64,000 nt of DNA from Pseudomonas rhizoryzae (lineage in GTDB: Bacteria; Pseudomonadota; Gammaproteobacteria; Pseudomonadales; Pseudomonadaceae). Below, piece after piece: positions 8,385 through 17,320 of the stretch (positions within the stretch are counted from its first letter, which is position 1; each line of letters begins with the position of its first letter). Below the pieces are notes generated by a model. It worked only from the letters and a program-made list of their open reading frames with translations, ran no database searches and was not told the origin of the DNA. Location of the stretch: the NCBI RefSeq assembly GCF_005250615.1, contig NZ_SULM01000001.1, positions 1 to 64,000 on the forward strand, read 5' to 3'. Both the position numbers and the translations under genes were made by a program.

Positions 8385-9613
8385 GCCAGCCTCTTCCGCT
8401 GCAAGGCCTGAGGGTCATCGACTACAGCCACTTCCTCGCTGGCCCCTACGTGGGGCGCTGCCTGGCGGCCCTGGGCGCCGAGGTGATCAAGGTCGAGCGC
8501 CCCGGTAGCGGCGATGCCGGCCGCCAGCACGCCTTCGTCCTGGACAATGGCCAGAGCGGCTACTTCTTGCAACTCAACATGGGCAAGCAGGGTGTCAGCG
8601 TCAACATGAAGGACCCACGCGGCAAGGCCTTCATGCAGCAGCTGTGCGACAGTGCCGACGTCTTCATCGAGAACTACCGTCCCGGCGCCTTGGACAAGCT
8701 CGGCCTGGGTTACCAAGAGTTGTCCGCGCGCAATCCGCGGTTGGTCTATTGCTCGATTTCCGCCTACGGCCATACCGGGCCCGATGCCCACCGCGCCGGC
8801 TTCGGCCTGATCGCCGAGGCCAAGAGCGGCATCATGCAGATGGTCGGCACGCCCGGCGAGGCGCCGCCGCTGCTGCGGATTTCCCTGGGCGACATGTACA
8901 CCGGCGCCCATGCGGTGGCCGCCATCAACGCGGCGCTGCTCGGCCGGGTCACCAGCGGCCGCGGCCAGCACATCGACATGGCGCTCTACGACACCCTGGT
9001 GTCCATGCACGAATACGCCGTGCAGTGCTACACCCTGTCCGGCGGCGAGATCCTGCCGCAGCAGACCGGTCACGACATGCCCACCTCGACGCTCTATGGC
9101 GTGTTCCGCGCCCAGGACGGCGATCTGGTGATCGCCGCCCAGGTGGACGAGGCCTGGAAGCGCTTCGCCGCGTTGGTCGAGCAGGACGCAGGGCAACCAG
9201 GCTTCGGCGGCGACGTCCGCTTCCATACTTCCACCGGCCGCAATGCCCATCGCGAAGCCATCCTGCCCATCGTCAAGGCCTGGGTGGCGGCCAATCCGGT
9301 CGCGCGGCTGCTATCGCTGCTCGACGAGATCGACGTGCCCTGCGCCAAGGTGCAGCGCATCGATGAGGTGATCGACGATCCGCAGATCAAGGCCCGCGGC
9401 ATGATCCAGGAGCAGCAGCATCCACGCTACGGCACCCTGCGCCTGCCCAATCTGCCATTCCGCTTTTCCGAGTGCGACACCACCATCCACCAGGTGGCGC
9501 CGGATCTCGGCCAGCACAACGCCGCCGTGGCCCAGAGCCTCGGCTATAGCGAGGAAGAGATCGCCCGGCTGCAGGCCGACGGCGTGCTCTTCACCCAGGA
9601 GATGCCGGCATGA
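8381..9613 (+). CDS. class III (CaiB/BaiF) CoA-transferase
   Basis: 410 residues, normal for the family. The N-terminal LRVIDYSHFLAGPYVGR and LGAEVIKVERP motifs and the central ENYRPG are all present. The catalytic aspartate expected to form the acyl-enzyme anhydride is D171 in SLGDMYTGAH. Activates a carboxylic acid by moving CoA from a donor thioester. Coupled by 4-base overlaps to both the MaoC gene before it and the shikimate-dehydrogenase-like gene after it. The acid substrate is unknown. Confidence 0.9.
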   Translation: MSQPLPLQGLRVIDYSHFLAGPYVGRCLAALGAEVIKVERPGSGDAGRQHAFVLDNGQSGYFLQLNMGKQGVSVNMKDPRGKAFMQQLCDSADVFIENYRPGALDKLGLGYQELSARNPRLVYCSISAYGHTGPDAHRAGFGLIAEAKSGIMQMVGTPGEAPPLLRISLGDMYTGAHAVAAINAALLGRVTSGRGQHIDMALYDTLVSMHEYAVQCYTLSGGEILPQQTGHDMPTSTLYGVFRAQDGDLVIAAQVDEAWKRFAALVEQDAGQPGFGGDVRFHTSTGRNAHREAILPIVKAWVAANPVARLLSLLDEIDVPCAKVQRIDEVIDDPQIKARGMIQEQQHPRYGTLRLPNLPFRFSECDTTIHQVAPDLGQHNAAVAQSLGYSEEEIARLQADGVLFTQEMPA

Positions 9614-10428
9614 CCGACCAGTACGCGGTGATCGGCCGTCCGATCAACCACACCAAGTCGCCCCTGATCCATGGCCTGTTCGCCGCGACCAGCGGCCAGG
9701 ACCTGGAATATGGTGCCATCGAAGGCTCGCTGGAGGATTTCGCCGGCGACGTGCAGCGCTTTCGCGCCCAGGGTGGGCGGGGCATGAACATCACGGCACC
9801 CTTCAAGCTGCAGGCCTTCCAGCTAGCCACCGAGCCCAGCGAAAGAGCGCGCCTGGCCAAGGCGGCCAATGCGCTGAAATTCGAGGGTGAGCGCATCCTG
9901 GCGGAGAATTTCGACGGTATCGGTCTGCTGCGCGACATCGAGGTCAACCTCGGCCAGCCTCTGGCCGGAAAGCGGGTGTTGCTACTGGGCGCCGGTGGTG
10001 CCGTGCGCGGTGCGCTCTTGCCCTTCCTCGCGGCCGGACCGGCGGAGCTGGTGATGGTCAATCGCGATGAGCAGAAGGCCGCCGGAGTCGCCCAGGAAAT
10101 TGGCCATCCGCTGCTACGCGTGAGCCGCTACGAGGCGCTGGAAGAGGAGCGCTTCGACCTGGTGATCAACGCCACCTCGGCCAGCCTAGTCGGCGAATTG
10201 CCGCCGGTGCCGGCGGGTGTGTTCGATCAGGCCGGGCTGGCTTACGAGCTGGCCTATGGCAAGGGGCTGACGCCCTTCCTGCGCCTGGCGCAGGAGCGGG
10301 GCGTGGCGCAATTGGCGGACGGCGTGGGCATGCTGGTGGAGCAGGCCGCCGAAGCCTTCGCCTGGTGGCGCGGCGTGCGCCCCGAGACCCGGCCGGTCAT
10401 CGACCAACTGACCATTCCTCTGCAGTGA
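9610..10428 (+). CDS. shikimate dehydrogenase (AroE-like) paralogue
   Basis: 272 residues with the full AroE fold: substrate domain, then the NADP Rossmann motif GAGGAVRG (127-134). Catalytic Lys66 (NITAPFK), Asp102, the AAN asparagine and the C-terminal Gln (MLVEQAA) are kept. Two substrate-pocket positions differ from housekeeping AroE: HSKSP reads HTKSP and NTDG reads NFDG (Phe101). This, with the operon context (CoA-transferase, MaoC, a second dehydroquinase), suggests a quinate/shikimate-type or related polyol-acid dehydrogenase rather than the chorismate-pathway AroE. Coupled to the CoA-transferase gene by ATGA. Confidence 0.82.
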   Translation: MTDQYAVIGRPINHTKSPLIHGLFAATSGQDLEYGAIEGSLEDFAGDVQRFRAQGGRGMNITAPFKLQAFQLATEPSERARLAKAANALKFEGERILAENFDGIGLLRDIEVNLGQPLAGKRVLLLGAGGAVRGALLPFLAAGPAELVMVNRDEQKAAGVAQEIGHPLLRVSRYEALEEERFDLVINATSASLVGELPPVPAGVFDQAGLAYELAYGKGLTPFLRLAQERGVAQLADGVGMLVEQAAEAFAWWRGVRPETRPVIDQLTIPLQ

Positions 10429-10436
10429 GCGGACCC

Positions 10437-10880
10437 ATGAAGATCCTGATGTTGCACGGTATCAACCACAACATGTTCGGCAAGCGCGATCCCGTGCAGT
10501 ACGGCACCGTGACCCTCGCCGAGATCGACGCCAAGCTGGCCGCCCTGGGTGCGGAACTCGGCGTCGCGGTGGAAAGCTTCCAGACCAATCACGAAGGGGA
10601 CATGGTCGAGCGCATCCATCGCGGCTTCGAGGAAGGGGTGGACGGGGTGCTGATCAATGCCGGCGCCTGGACCCACTACAGCTACGGCATCCGCGATGCC
10701 CTGGCGATCCTTACCGTACCGGTGGTGGAACTGCACATGTCCAACATCCATGCGCGGGAAAGCTTCCGCCATCACTCGGTCTTCGCCGAGATCGTGCTGG
10801 GGCAAATTGCCGGCTTTGGCGTGGACAGCTACCTGCTGGCACTGCGTGCGGCAGTGAGTGCTGCCCAGGCAAGGCGATAG
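10437..10880 (+). CDS. aroQ: type II 3-dehydroquinate dehydratase (AroQ-like) paralogue
   Basis: 147 residues, the standard AroQ length, started at MKILMLHG. Catalytic-type residues are present: Tyr22 of the PVQYG loop, Asn10, Asn74 and His105 in SNIHARE, plus the NHEG motif at 51-54. The strongly conserved GPNLN motif reads GINHN, and the loop arginine before DP is KRDP. The enzyme converts 3-dehydroquinate to 3-dehydroshikimate in biosynthesis or quinate breakdown. Last gene of the operon, 8 bases after the AroE-like gene and followed by a terminator. A divergent paralogue is more likely than the housekeeping copy. Confidence 0.85.
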   Translation: MKILMLHGINHNMFGKRDPVQYGTVTLAEIDAKLAALGAELGVAVESFQTNHEGDMVERIHRGFEEGVDGVLINAGAWTHYSYGIRDALAILTVPVVELHMSNIHARESFRHHSVFAEIVLGQIAGFGVDSYLLALRAAVSAAQARR

Positions 10881-10904
10881 CGGGGGCCTGGTGTCTTGCT
10901 TCCA

Positions 10905-10933
10905 AGAAGCCCTGGCCATGCCGGGGCTTTTTC
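10905..10933 (+). terminator. intrinsic terminator of the catabolic-type operon
   Basis: AAGCCCTGGC (10907-10916) pairs with GCCGGGGCTT, followed by TTTTTC. It lies 25 bases after the dehydroquinase stop. Confidence 0.75.
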
Positions 10934-10942
10934 GTGGGGGCG

Positions 10943-11177
10943 ACCCTCACCCCGGCCCTCTCCCAGAGGGAGAGGGGGAGTAACGGAGAGCCTGTGTAGG
11001 GTGGAAAACCGCGCAGCGTTTTCCACGTGAAGTCTCTACTCGTTGCTCAGTGCGGTCCGCCGATGCGGCCGCTCCTACGGGCCGTCGTAGGTTGGGTTGA
11101 GCGCAGCGAAGCCCAACATCGCCCCGGGGGCCGGCAATGTTGGGCTTCGACGATGGAGCCGTCTCAACCCAACCTAC
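10943..11177. repeat. cluster of dispersed intergenic repeats
   Basis: Same three repeat types as at 158-905: a CCCTCACCCC...AGAGGGAGAGGG tract (10943-10979, opposite orientation), GTGGAAAA...TTTTCCAC (11001-11026), and the GTAGGTTGGG...CCAACCTAC palindrome (11087-11177). A GCGGTCCGCCGATGCGGC element at 11052-11070 recurs near 21788. The gap holds no gene. Confidence 0.75.
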
Positions 11178-11236
11178 GCTCTATCACCGTTATGGCAGCG
11201 ATTCTCGCTGTCATCTGGAGCGAAAGAGCTACCTGC

Positions 11237-12061
11237 CTAACCACCCGCACCCGTCCGCAGCAAGGTACCTATCCCACCCTCCACGACGAAACCTGCTTTG
11301 GCATAGAGCCGCTGAGCGTGATGTTCATCTGCGGCGACGATCACGAAGGCCTCCACCGCCTGGCGCTGTTGCTGGAGTACCGTGCCGAGCAGGGCCTGGC
11401 AGAGGCCGCGGCGGCGCCAGTCCGAGCGAGTGGTGACGGCCTGGAAGCGACCCAGATGACCGAGGCGATAGAGGCCGAGATAGGCCAGGAGCTCCTCGCC
11501 AGCGAAGACACCCCACCAATCGCCCAGACCGCTGTCACACAGCGAGCGATAGCGCCGGGCCTGGTAGTCCAGATAGCGCCGGTGGGCCTCGGGGTGTTCG
11601 CTGCCTGGGGTAACTTCGGCTTGTAGTTCATTCCACTGTTGCCAATCGGTGGCCTGTTCGAAGCGACGGATCGTCAATCCTTCAGGCAGCGCGGGAGCTT
11701 GCGGTACGGCATCGGCTGGCAGGCGCATCGAGACCAGGTGCAGATAGTCGTAGCTGCCAGGCAGATCCGCCGGCGGGCCATCTGCTTGATGTTCTGGCCA
11801 GACGAACGCTCGGTGGGCCAAAGGCTCTGGGCTGCCAAGTAGGTCCTCGAAATCAGCTGACCAGGCGGCTATTTGATCGGCTATGGGACGCTGATCCAGC
11901 AGCAGGTAGTTACCGAAGTAGTAGTCGGGACAGGCTGGCGTGCGAATCCCCACCCAGCGCTCCTGATAGTTCAGGCAGGTATCGGGTGCCAATTGCAGCT
12001 GGGTGAGGAGTCCGGCATTGGCGCGAATGGAGGCGGGGAGCTGCAGCGGCTTCAGGGGCAT
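11237..12061 (-). CDS. GNAT-family N-acetyltransferase
   Basis: 274 residues from the ATG at 12059-12061 (MPLKPLQLPASIRA). The C-terminal half is a GNAT domain: motif A with the acetyl-CoA pyrophosphate loop R-R-x-G-x-x in SDWRRRGLCQALL, then the AQRLYAKAGF motif B. The N-terminal half is family-specific. The substrate is unknown. Its start overlaps the end of the upstream cupin gene by 10 bases, so they are one transcript. Confidence 0.85.
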   Translation of the reverse strand: MPLKPLQLPASIRANAGLLTQLQLAPDTCLNYQERWVGIRTPACPDYYFGNYLLLDQRPIADQIAAWSADFEDLLGSPEPLAHRAFVWPEHQADGPPADLPGSYDYLHLVSMRLPADAVPQAPALPEGLTIRRFEQATDWQQWNELQAEVTPGSEHPEAHRRYLDYQARRYRSLCDSGLGDWWGVFAGEELLAYLGLYRLGHLGRFQAVTTRSDWRRRGLCQALLGTVLQQQRQAVEAFVIVAADEHHAQRLYAKAGFVVEGGIGTLLRTGAGG

Positions 12062-12573
12062 CCAGCGTCCTCTGACGGTGACGTCGCCACTCCCGGATGC
12101 GGCCCCAGCTCTCGCGCTGGATAGTCCCGCCACTGCTTGTCGCCCAGGCTGGCGGTGAATTCCGGATGCAGCGGATAGTGCAGCCGATTGTCCGCGCGGC
12201 TCGTATCACCCACCACCAGCAATTCCACCGGCTCCGCGGTCTCGTTGATGAAGGTATGGGTGACGCCGTCGCCGGCCTTGAAACCGACGCCGTCGCCAGG
12301 TTTGAGACGATGGGCGTGGCCGTCGATCCAGGCGGTGGGATGGCCCGTGATCACGTAGATGAACTCGTCCTCGGTGGATTCGGCATGGGGGCGCGAGGTG
12401 CGTCGGCCGGGAGGCAGCAGCTCATGGTGGATGCCCAGGCGGGCGAAGCCGAAGTGGCGGCCGAAGGCGGCGCCCAAGGAGAAGCGCTCGTCACTGTCCG
12501 GATAGCCGGGGCTGTCGGGAGCCTGCAGGCTGGACCAATGAGCGATCTTGTCGAAATCTTTCCGGGATTGCAT
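12052..12573 (-). CDS. cupin-domain protein
   Basis: 173 residues starting MQSRKDFDKIAHW. The double-stranded beta-helix cupin core spans about 40-130, with metal-binding-type motif 1 (SRPHAESTEDEFIYVITG) and a second motif ending GVTHTFINET. Cupins of this type bind a small ligand or catalyse isomerase/dioxygenase reactions; none can be assigned. Paired with the downstream GNAT gene and divergent from the ABC importer, whose start is about 85 bases away. Confidence 0.82.
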   Translation of the reverse strand: MQSRKDFDKIAHWSSLQAPDSPGYPDSDERFSLGAAFGRHFGFARLGIHHELLPPGRRTSRPHAESTEDEFIYVITGHPTAWIDGHAHRLKPGDGVGFKAGDGVTHTFINETAEPVELLVVGDTSRADNRLHYPLHPEFTASLGDKQWRDYPARELGPHPGVATSPSEDAGCP

Positions 12574-12657
12574 GGGGTGCTGCACCTCGCGGGAAAATAG
12601 CTCAAGCTTAGCCGTTGTGGCGGAAATGCCATCAGGCCCCTCTTGCGCAGGAACGAG

Positions 12658-14883
12658 ATGCCCAAATTCTTCAGACGAGCCGCCTTGCTGGTGGCCTTCT
12701 CTTCGCTCTTGGGCTGCTCGCCAAGCGACACGCCGATCAACAGCCCCTACCGCGCCGGGGCCGAGGGCCAGAATACCCTCTATACCGCCTTCACCACCCG
12801 CTCGCCGAAATACCTCGATCCCGCCAGTTCCTACTCCGGCGACGAAACCAATTTCACCTACAACATCTACGAACCGCTCTATGGCTATCACTATTTCAAG
12901 CGGCCCTACGAACTGATCCCGCGGGGCGCCGAACGGGTGGTAATGCCCTATTACCTGGACGCCCAGGGTCAGCGTCTACCGGACGATGCGCCCGCGGCGC
13001 AGATCGCCGAGAGCGTCTACGACATTCCCATCCGGCGCGATGCCCGCTACGCCCCCCATCCGGCCTTCGCCCGCGATGCCCAGGGCAACTACCGCTACTT
13101 TCCGATCAAATCCGAAGACCTGGCCGACCGCTACCAGATTCCCGACTTTCCCGAGACCGGCACCCGCGCCCTGACCGCCGCCGACTACGCCTATGGCCTG
13201 CGTCGCCTGGCCAGTCCACGGCTGGTCTCGCCCAGCTATGGCATCTTCGCCGAGCACCTGGTCGGCATGCAGGCCTTCGGCGACCGGCTGCGCGCCCAGG
13301 ACAAGGCCCTGCGCGCCAGTCTGCCCAAGGGCGCGCCATTGCCGTGGCTGGACCTGCGCCAGGGTGACCTGCCTGGGGTGCAAGCGCTGGACGACCACAC
13401 CCTGCGCCTGCGGGTGAAGGGCAAGTACCCACAATTTAACTACTGGCTGGCCATGACCTTCGCCGCGCCCATCCCCTGGGAGGCGGATCGTTTCTACAAC
13501 CAGCCGGGCATGGCCGCCCACGACCTGTCCTTCAACAGCTGGCCGGTGGGTACTGGGCCCTACCAGTTGGTGGAATCCATCCCCAATCGGCGTCACGTGC
13601 TGGCCCGCAATCCCAACTACCATGCCGATCCCTATCCTTGTGAGGGCGAGCCCACTGATCGCGAGCAGGGCCGGCTGGACGACTGCGGCAAGCCGATGCC
13701 CCTGATCGACCGGGCGGTGTTCAGCCTGGAGAAGGAAGCCGTGCCGCTGATGGGCAAATTCATCCAGGGCTACTACGACACCCCGCAGATCGAGCGAGGC
13801 GAATATGGCGTGGCCCTGCGCACCAAGGCCGGGGATTCGGCCGACTCCGCCGAACTCTATCGCGAGCGCGGTCTCAAGTTGCCAACCGCGGTGGAAGCCT
13901 CCAACTGGTACCTGGGCTTCAATTGGCTGGACCCGGTGGTGGGGCAGGGCGCCACGCCCGAGCAGCAGGAGCGCAATCGCAAGTTGCGCCAGGCGCTGTC
14001 CATCGCCTTCGACTGGGAGAGCTACATCACCGTCTTCCTCAACGGTAATGGCCTGGTCGCCCAGGGGCCGCTGCCACCCGGGGTGTTCGGCTACGAGCCG
14101 CCCCCCGCGGGGCTGGATCCCGTGGTCTATCGCCTGGTCGATGGCAAGCCCCAGCGGCGCCCCATCGAAGAGGCCAAGCGGCTGCTGGCCGAAGCCGGCT
14201 ATCCCGACGGTCGCGATGCCCAGAGCGGGCGGCCGTTGATCCTGCAATACGATGCCCAGACCAGCGGCGACAGCGCCATGTTCGACTGGATGCGCCAGCA
14301 GACCGCCAAGCTGGGCATCCAGCTGGAGTTGCGTGGCTCCGACTACAACAGATTCCAGGACAAGATGCGCAAGGGCGCGGCGCAGATCTTCTTCTGGGGC
14401 TGGAACGCCGACTATCCCGATGCCGAGAACTTCCTCTTCCTCTTCTACGGGCCCCAGGGCAAGGCCAAGCATGGCGGCGAGAATGCCAGCAACTACAGCA
14501 ATCCCGAATTCGATCGGCTGTTCGAGCAGATGAAGAGTCTCGACGACGGCCCGGAGAAACTCGCCCTGATCCGGCGCATGGTCGCCCTCGTGCAACAGGA
14601 CGCGCCCTGGCTGTTCGGCTGGAATCCGCTGTCGGCGGGCGCCTACCAGCAGTGGGTGTACAACGCCAAGCCGACCCAGATGGTCCGCGATCAACTGCGC
14701 TACCTGCGCCTGGACCCGACCCTGCGCGAGCGTAAGGTGCTGGAGTGGAATCAGCCGGTGCTCTGGCCGCTATGGCTGCTCTTGGGCCTGGCGCTGCTGC
14801 TGGTCTGGCCGGCCTGGCGCATCCTCAAGCGCCGAGAGCGCCAGACCGCCTTTGGCGATAGGGCTCGGGAGGAACGGCCATGA
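12658..14883 (+). CDS. peptide-type ABC transporter substrate-binding lipoprotein with a C-terminal membrane anchor
   Basis: 741 residues from MPKFFRRAA. The signal peptide ends in a lipobox, SSLLGC, giving a lipidated Cys20. A family 5 solute-binding domain (oligopeptide/nickel/microcin C type) follows from about 55 to 690. Unusually, the C-terminus has a hydrophobic segment (about 703-722) followed by RRERQ, so the protein seems anchored at both ends. Larger than standard DppA/OppA (about 540). The stop overlaps the first permease start (ATGA). The ligand is probably peptide-like. Confidence 0.88.
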   Translation: MPKFFRRAALLVAFSSLLGCSPSDTPINSPYRAGAEGQNTLYTAFTTRSPKYLDPASSYSGDETNFTYNIYEPLYGYHYFKRPYELIPRGAERVVMPYYLDAQGQRLPDDAPAAQIAESVYDIPIRRDARYAPHPAFARDAQGNYRYFPIKSEDLADRYQIPDFPETGTRALTAADYAYGLRRLASPRLVSPSYGIFAEHLVGMQAFGDRLRAQDKALRASLPKGAPLPWLDLRQGDLPGVQALDDHTLRLRVKGKYPQFNYWLAMTFAAPIPWEADRFYNQPGMAAHDLSFNSWPVGTGPYQLVESIPNRRHVLARNPNYHADPYPCEGEPTDREQGRLDDCGKPMPLIDRAVFSLEKEAVPLMGKFIQGYYDTPQIERGEYGVALRTKAGDSADSAELYRERGLKLPTAVEASNWYLGFNWLDPVVGQGATPEQQERNRKLRQALSIAFDWESYITVFLNGNGLVAQGPLPPGVFGYEPPPAGLDPVVYRLVDGKPQRRPIEEAKRLLAEAGYPDGRDAQSGRPLILQYDAQTSGDSAMFDWMRQQTAKLGIQLELRGSDYNRFQDKMRKGAAQIFFWGWNADYPDAENFLFLFYGPQGKAKHGGENASNYSNPEFDRLFEQMKSLDDGPEKLALIRRMVALVQQDAPWLFGWNPLSAGAYQQWVYNAKPTQMVRDQLRYLRLDPTLRERKVLEWNQPVLWPLWLLLGLALLLVWPAWRILKRRERQTAFGDRAREERP

Positions 14884-15857
14884 TCGGCTATCTGCTGCGG
14901 CGCCTGGCCTATGGCGTGCTGATCCTGATCGGCGTGAATCTGCTGACCTTCGTGCTGTTCTTCACCGTCAACACCCCGGACGACATGGCGCGCCTGGCCA
15001 TCGGCGGCAAGTACGTCACCGCCGAAGCCATCGCGGATTGGAAGGCCGAGCACGGCTACGACAAACCCTTGCTCATTAATACCACCCGTGAAGGAGTGGA
15101 GCGGTTTACCGATACGCTCTTCTTCGATCGGTCGGTCAGTCTGCTGAGGTTCGACTTCGGCACCTCCGACAGCGGCCATGACATCGGCCGGGAGATCGTC
15201 GAGCGCGCCGGACCGAGCCTGGCACTGGCGTTGCCGACCTTCGTCCTCGGCCTGGTGGCCAGCGTCGGCTTCGCCCTGCTGCTGGTGTTCTTCCGCGCCA
15301 CCCGGCTGGACTTCTGGGGCGTGGTGCTCTGCGTGCTGCTGCTGTCGATCTCCTCGCTGTTCTACATCATCGCCGGCCAGTGGCTGTTCGCGAAGATCCT
15401 GCGCCTGGTGCCCTATTCGGGCTACGAGGAGGGCTGGAATGTGCTGCGCTTCCTGGCATTGCCGGTGCTGGTGGCGGTGATTTCCGGCCTCGGTAGCCAG
15501 GCACGCTTCTATCGCGCGCTGTTCCTCGAGGAGATCGGCAAGGACTATGTGCGTACCGCCCGTGCCAAGGGCCTGGCCGAGCGCCAGGTGCTGCTGCGCC
15601 ATGTCTTGCGCAACGCGGCGCTGCCGATCCTCACCGGGGTGGTCTCGGCCATCCCGCTGCTGATCATGGGCAGCCTGATCGCCGAATCCTTCTTCGGCAT
15701 CCCTGGGCTCGGCAGCTACACCATCGACGCCATCAACGGCCAGGACTTCGCCGTGGTCCGTACCATGGTGTTCCTGGGCTCGGTGCTCTACATCGTCGGG
15801 CTGATCCTGGCGGACCTGTCCTACACCCTCGCCGATCCGCGCGTTCGCTTCGAGTAG
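14880..15857 (+). CDS. ABC transporter permease (DppB/YejB type)
   Basis: 325 residues with an N-terminal TM segment starting at residue 4, a periplasmic loop (about 35-100) and five further TM segments. The EAA loop reads DYVRTARAKGLAERQVLLRH, the contact site for the ATPase. Forms the inner-membrane channel with the next permease. Overlaps the binding-protein stop by 4 bases and is 5 bases from the next gene. Confidence 0.92.
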   Translation: MIGYLLRRLAYGVLILIGVNLLTFVLFFTVNTPDDMARLAIGGKYVTAEAIADWKAEHGYDKPLLINTTREGVERFTDTLFFDRSVSLLRFDFGTSDSGHDIGREIVERAGPSLALALPTFVLGLVASVGFALLLVFFRATRLDFWGVVLCVLLLSISSLFYIIAGQWLFAKILRLVPYSGYEEGWNVLRFLALPVLVAVISGLGSQARFYRALFLEEIGKDYVRTARAKGLAERQVLLRHVLRNAALPILTGVVSAIPLLIMGSLIAESFFGIPGLGSYTIDAINGQDFAVVRTMVFLGSVLYIVGLILADLSYTLADPRVRFE

Positions 15858-15862
15858 CCGCC

Positions 15863-17320
15863 ATGCCGAAATTCGTCTTGCTCTGGACCGATCTCGCTCT
15901 CTACCTGCTGGTGGCCGGTACCCTGTTCTATGCCTGGCGTGCTCGCCGTCAGCCCGCCTTGCGCGCCAGCTGGCGCCGGGTGCTGCAGGATGCTCCGGCG
16001 ATGAGCGCCGCCGTGGTGCTGGCCAGCTTCGTCGCCATCGCCCTGCTGGATTCCGTGCATTACCGACCGCAGCTGCCGGCCGCGCCCGGGGCCCAGGCGC
16101 CGATCTATGCGCCCACGGTGCTCTCGGCCCTCGATGGCCTGCTCGCCGATACCCCGCTCACCCAGCGTGAAAAGACCTATTCCGCGCCGCTCGCCACCCA
16201 CCAATTCACCAAGGAAACCCTGGGCTCGTCGCCCGATGGCAAGCCGCTGCGCGACTTTCCGCGGCTCAAGCACGCCGGTACGACGCTGAGCGATCCCGCC
16301 ACGCAATGGCGCGGCGACGTGCTCGGGCGGCTGGCCCTCGGCTTGCTCGGTGGCCTGGCGTCGGCCCTGGCCACCGCTGCCCTGGCGGCGGCAAGGGTGC
16401 GCGAACCAGGCGGTTTCGCCGCGCGCTGCGGACTCATCGTCCGTGGCCATACCGCCACGCCCTGGCGCGCCATCCTGCTGACCTGGTTGGGCGTTTGTCT
16501 GGTGGCCGGCAGCGTGATCGGCCTGGCCAGTGGTTACCACGTGCTGGGCACCGACAGCACTGGCAACGATGTCCTCTACCAGTCGCTCAAGAGCATCCGC
16601 ACCGCCTTCGTCATCGGCAGCCTGACCACCCTGGCCATGCTGCCGCCGGCCATCGGCTTCGGCCTGGCCGCCGGCTACTTCAAGGGGCGGGTGGATGACA
16701 TCATCACCTATCTCTACACCACCCTGACCTCCATTCCCGGGGTGCTGCTGGTGGCGGCCTGCGTGCTGATGATGCAGGTGTTCATCGACCGCCACCCGGA
16801 GTTGTTCGACACCGGCGCGGCGCGGGCCGACCTGCGGCTGTTCATGCTCTGCCTGATCCTCGGCCTCACCGGCTGGGCCGGGCTGTGTCGCCTATTGCGC
16901 GCCGAGGCGCTCAAGTTGCGCGAGCTGGAATACGTGCAGGCGGCGCGGGCCTTCGGCGTTTCCCACTTCACCATCCTGCGCCGGCACCTGCTGCCCAATG
17001 TCTTCTATCTGGTGCTCATCACCCTGACCCTGGAATTCTCCAGCCTGGTGCTCTACGAGGCGGTGCTGTCCTACCTGGGCATCGGCGTGGACCCGACCAT
17101 GAATTCCTTCGGCTCCATGATCAACGACGCCCGTACCGAGATGTCGCGCAGCCCGATGATCTGGTGGAATCTGCTGAGCGCCTTCACCTTCATGCTGGCC
17201 CTGGTGCTGGCCGCCAACCTCTTCGCCGATGCCGTGCGCGATGCCTTCGATCCACGCAGTCGCCGGCTGAGGTCCGCCTGGCTCAGACGCCGCCCCGGCC
17301 AGGGTGAGGTGCAGCCATGA
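15863..17320 (+). CDS. ABC transporter permease (YejE type, extended)
   Basis: 485 residues, longer than DppC (about 300), as for YejE-like permeases: an N-terminal TM followed by a large extra region (about 60-220), then the binding-protein-dependent permease domain. The EAA motif is EYVQAARAFGVSHFTILRRH near residue 355. The stop overlaps the ATPase start by 4 bases. Works with the preceding permease as a heterodimer. Confidence 0.92.
   Translation: MPKFVLLWTDLALYLLVAGTLFYAWRARRQPALRASWRRVLQDAPAMSAAVVLASFVAIALLDSVHYRPQLPAAPGAQAPIYAPTVLSALDGLLADTPLTQREKTYSAPLATHQFTKETLGSSPDGKPLRDFPRLKHAGTTLSDPATQWRGDVLGRLALGLLGGLASALATAALAAARVREPGGFAARCGLIVRGHTATPWRAILLTWLGVCLVAGSVIGLASGYHVLGTDSTGNDVLYQSLKSIRTAFVIGSLTTLAMLPPAIGFGLAAGYFKGRVDDIITYLYTTLTSIPGVLLVAACVLMMQVFIDRHPELFDTGAARADLRLFMLCLILGLTGWAGLCRLLRAEALKLRELEYVQAARAFGVSHFTILRRHLLPNVFYLVLITLTLEFSSLVLYEAVLSYLGIGVDPTMNSFGSMINDARTEMSRSPMIWWNLLSAFTFMLALVLAANLFADAVRDAFDPRSRRLRSAWLRRRPGQGEVQP

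Noticed and set aside
9610-10880. Reading the AroE-like and AroQ-like genes as the housekeeping shikimate pathway
   Set aside because: Altered pocket and loop motifs and placement behind MaoC and CoA-transferase genes under a LysR regulator make a specialised paralogue more likely, though this needs the rest of the genome to settle.
12643-12657. Earlier ATG for the ABC binding protein (five residues upstream)
   Set aside because: The signal peptide and lipobox fit best from MPKFFRRAA; the extra residues add nothing recognisable.
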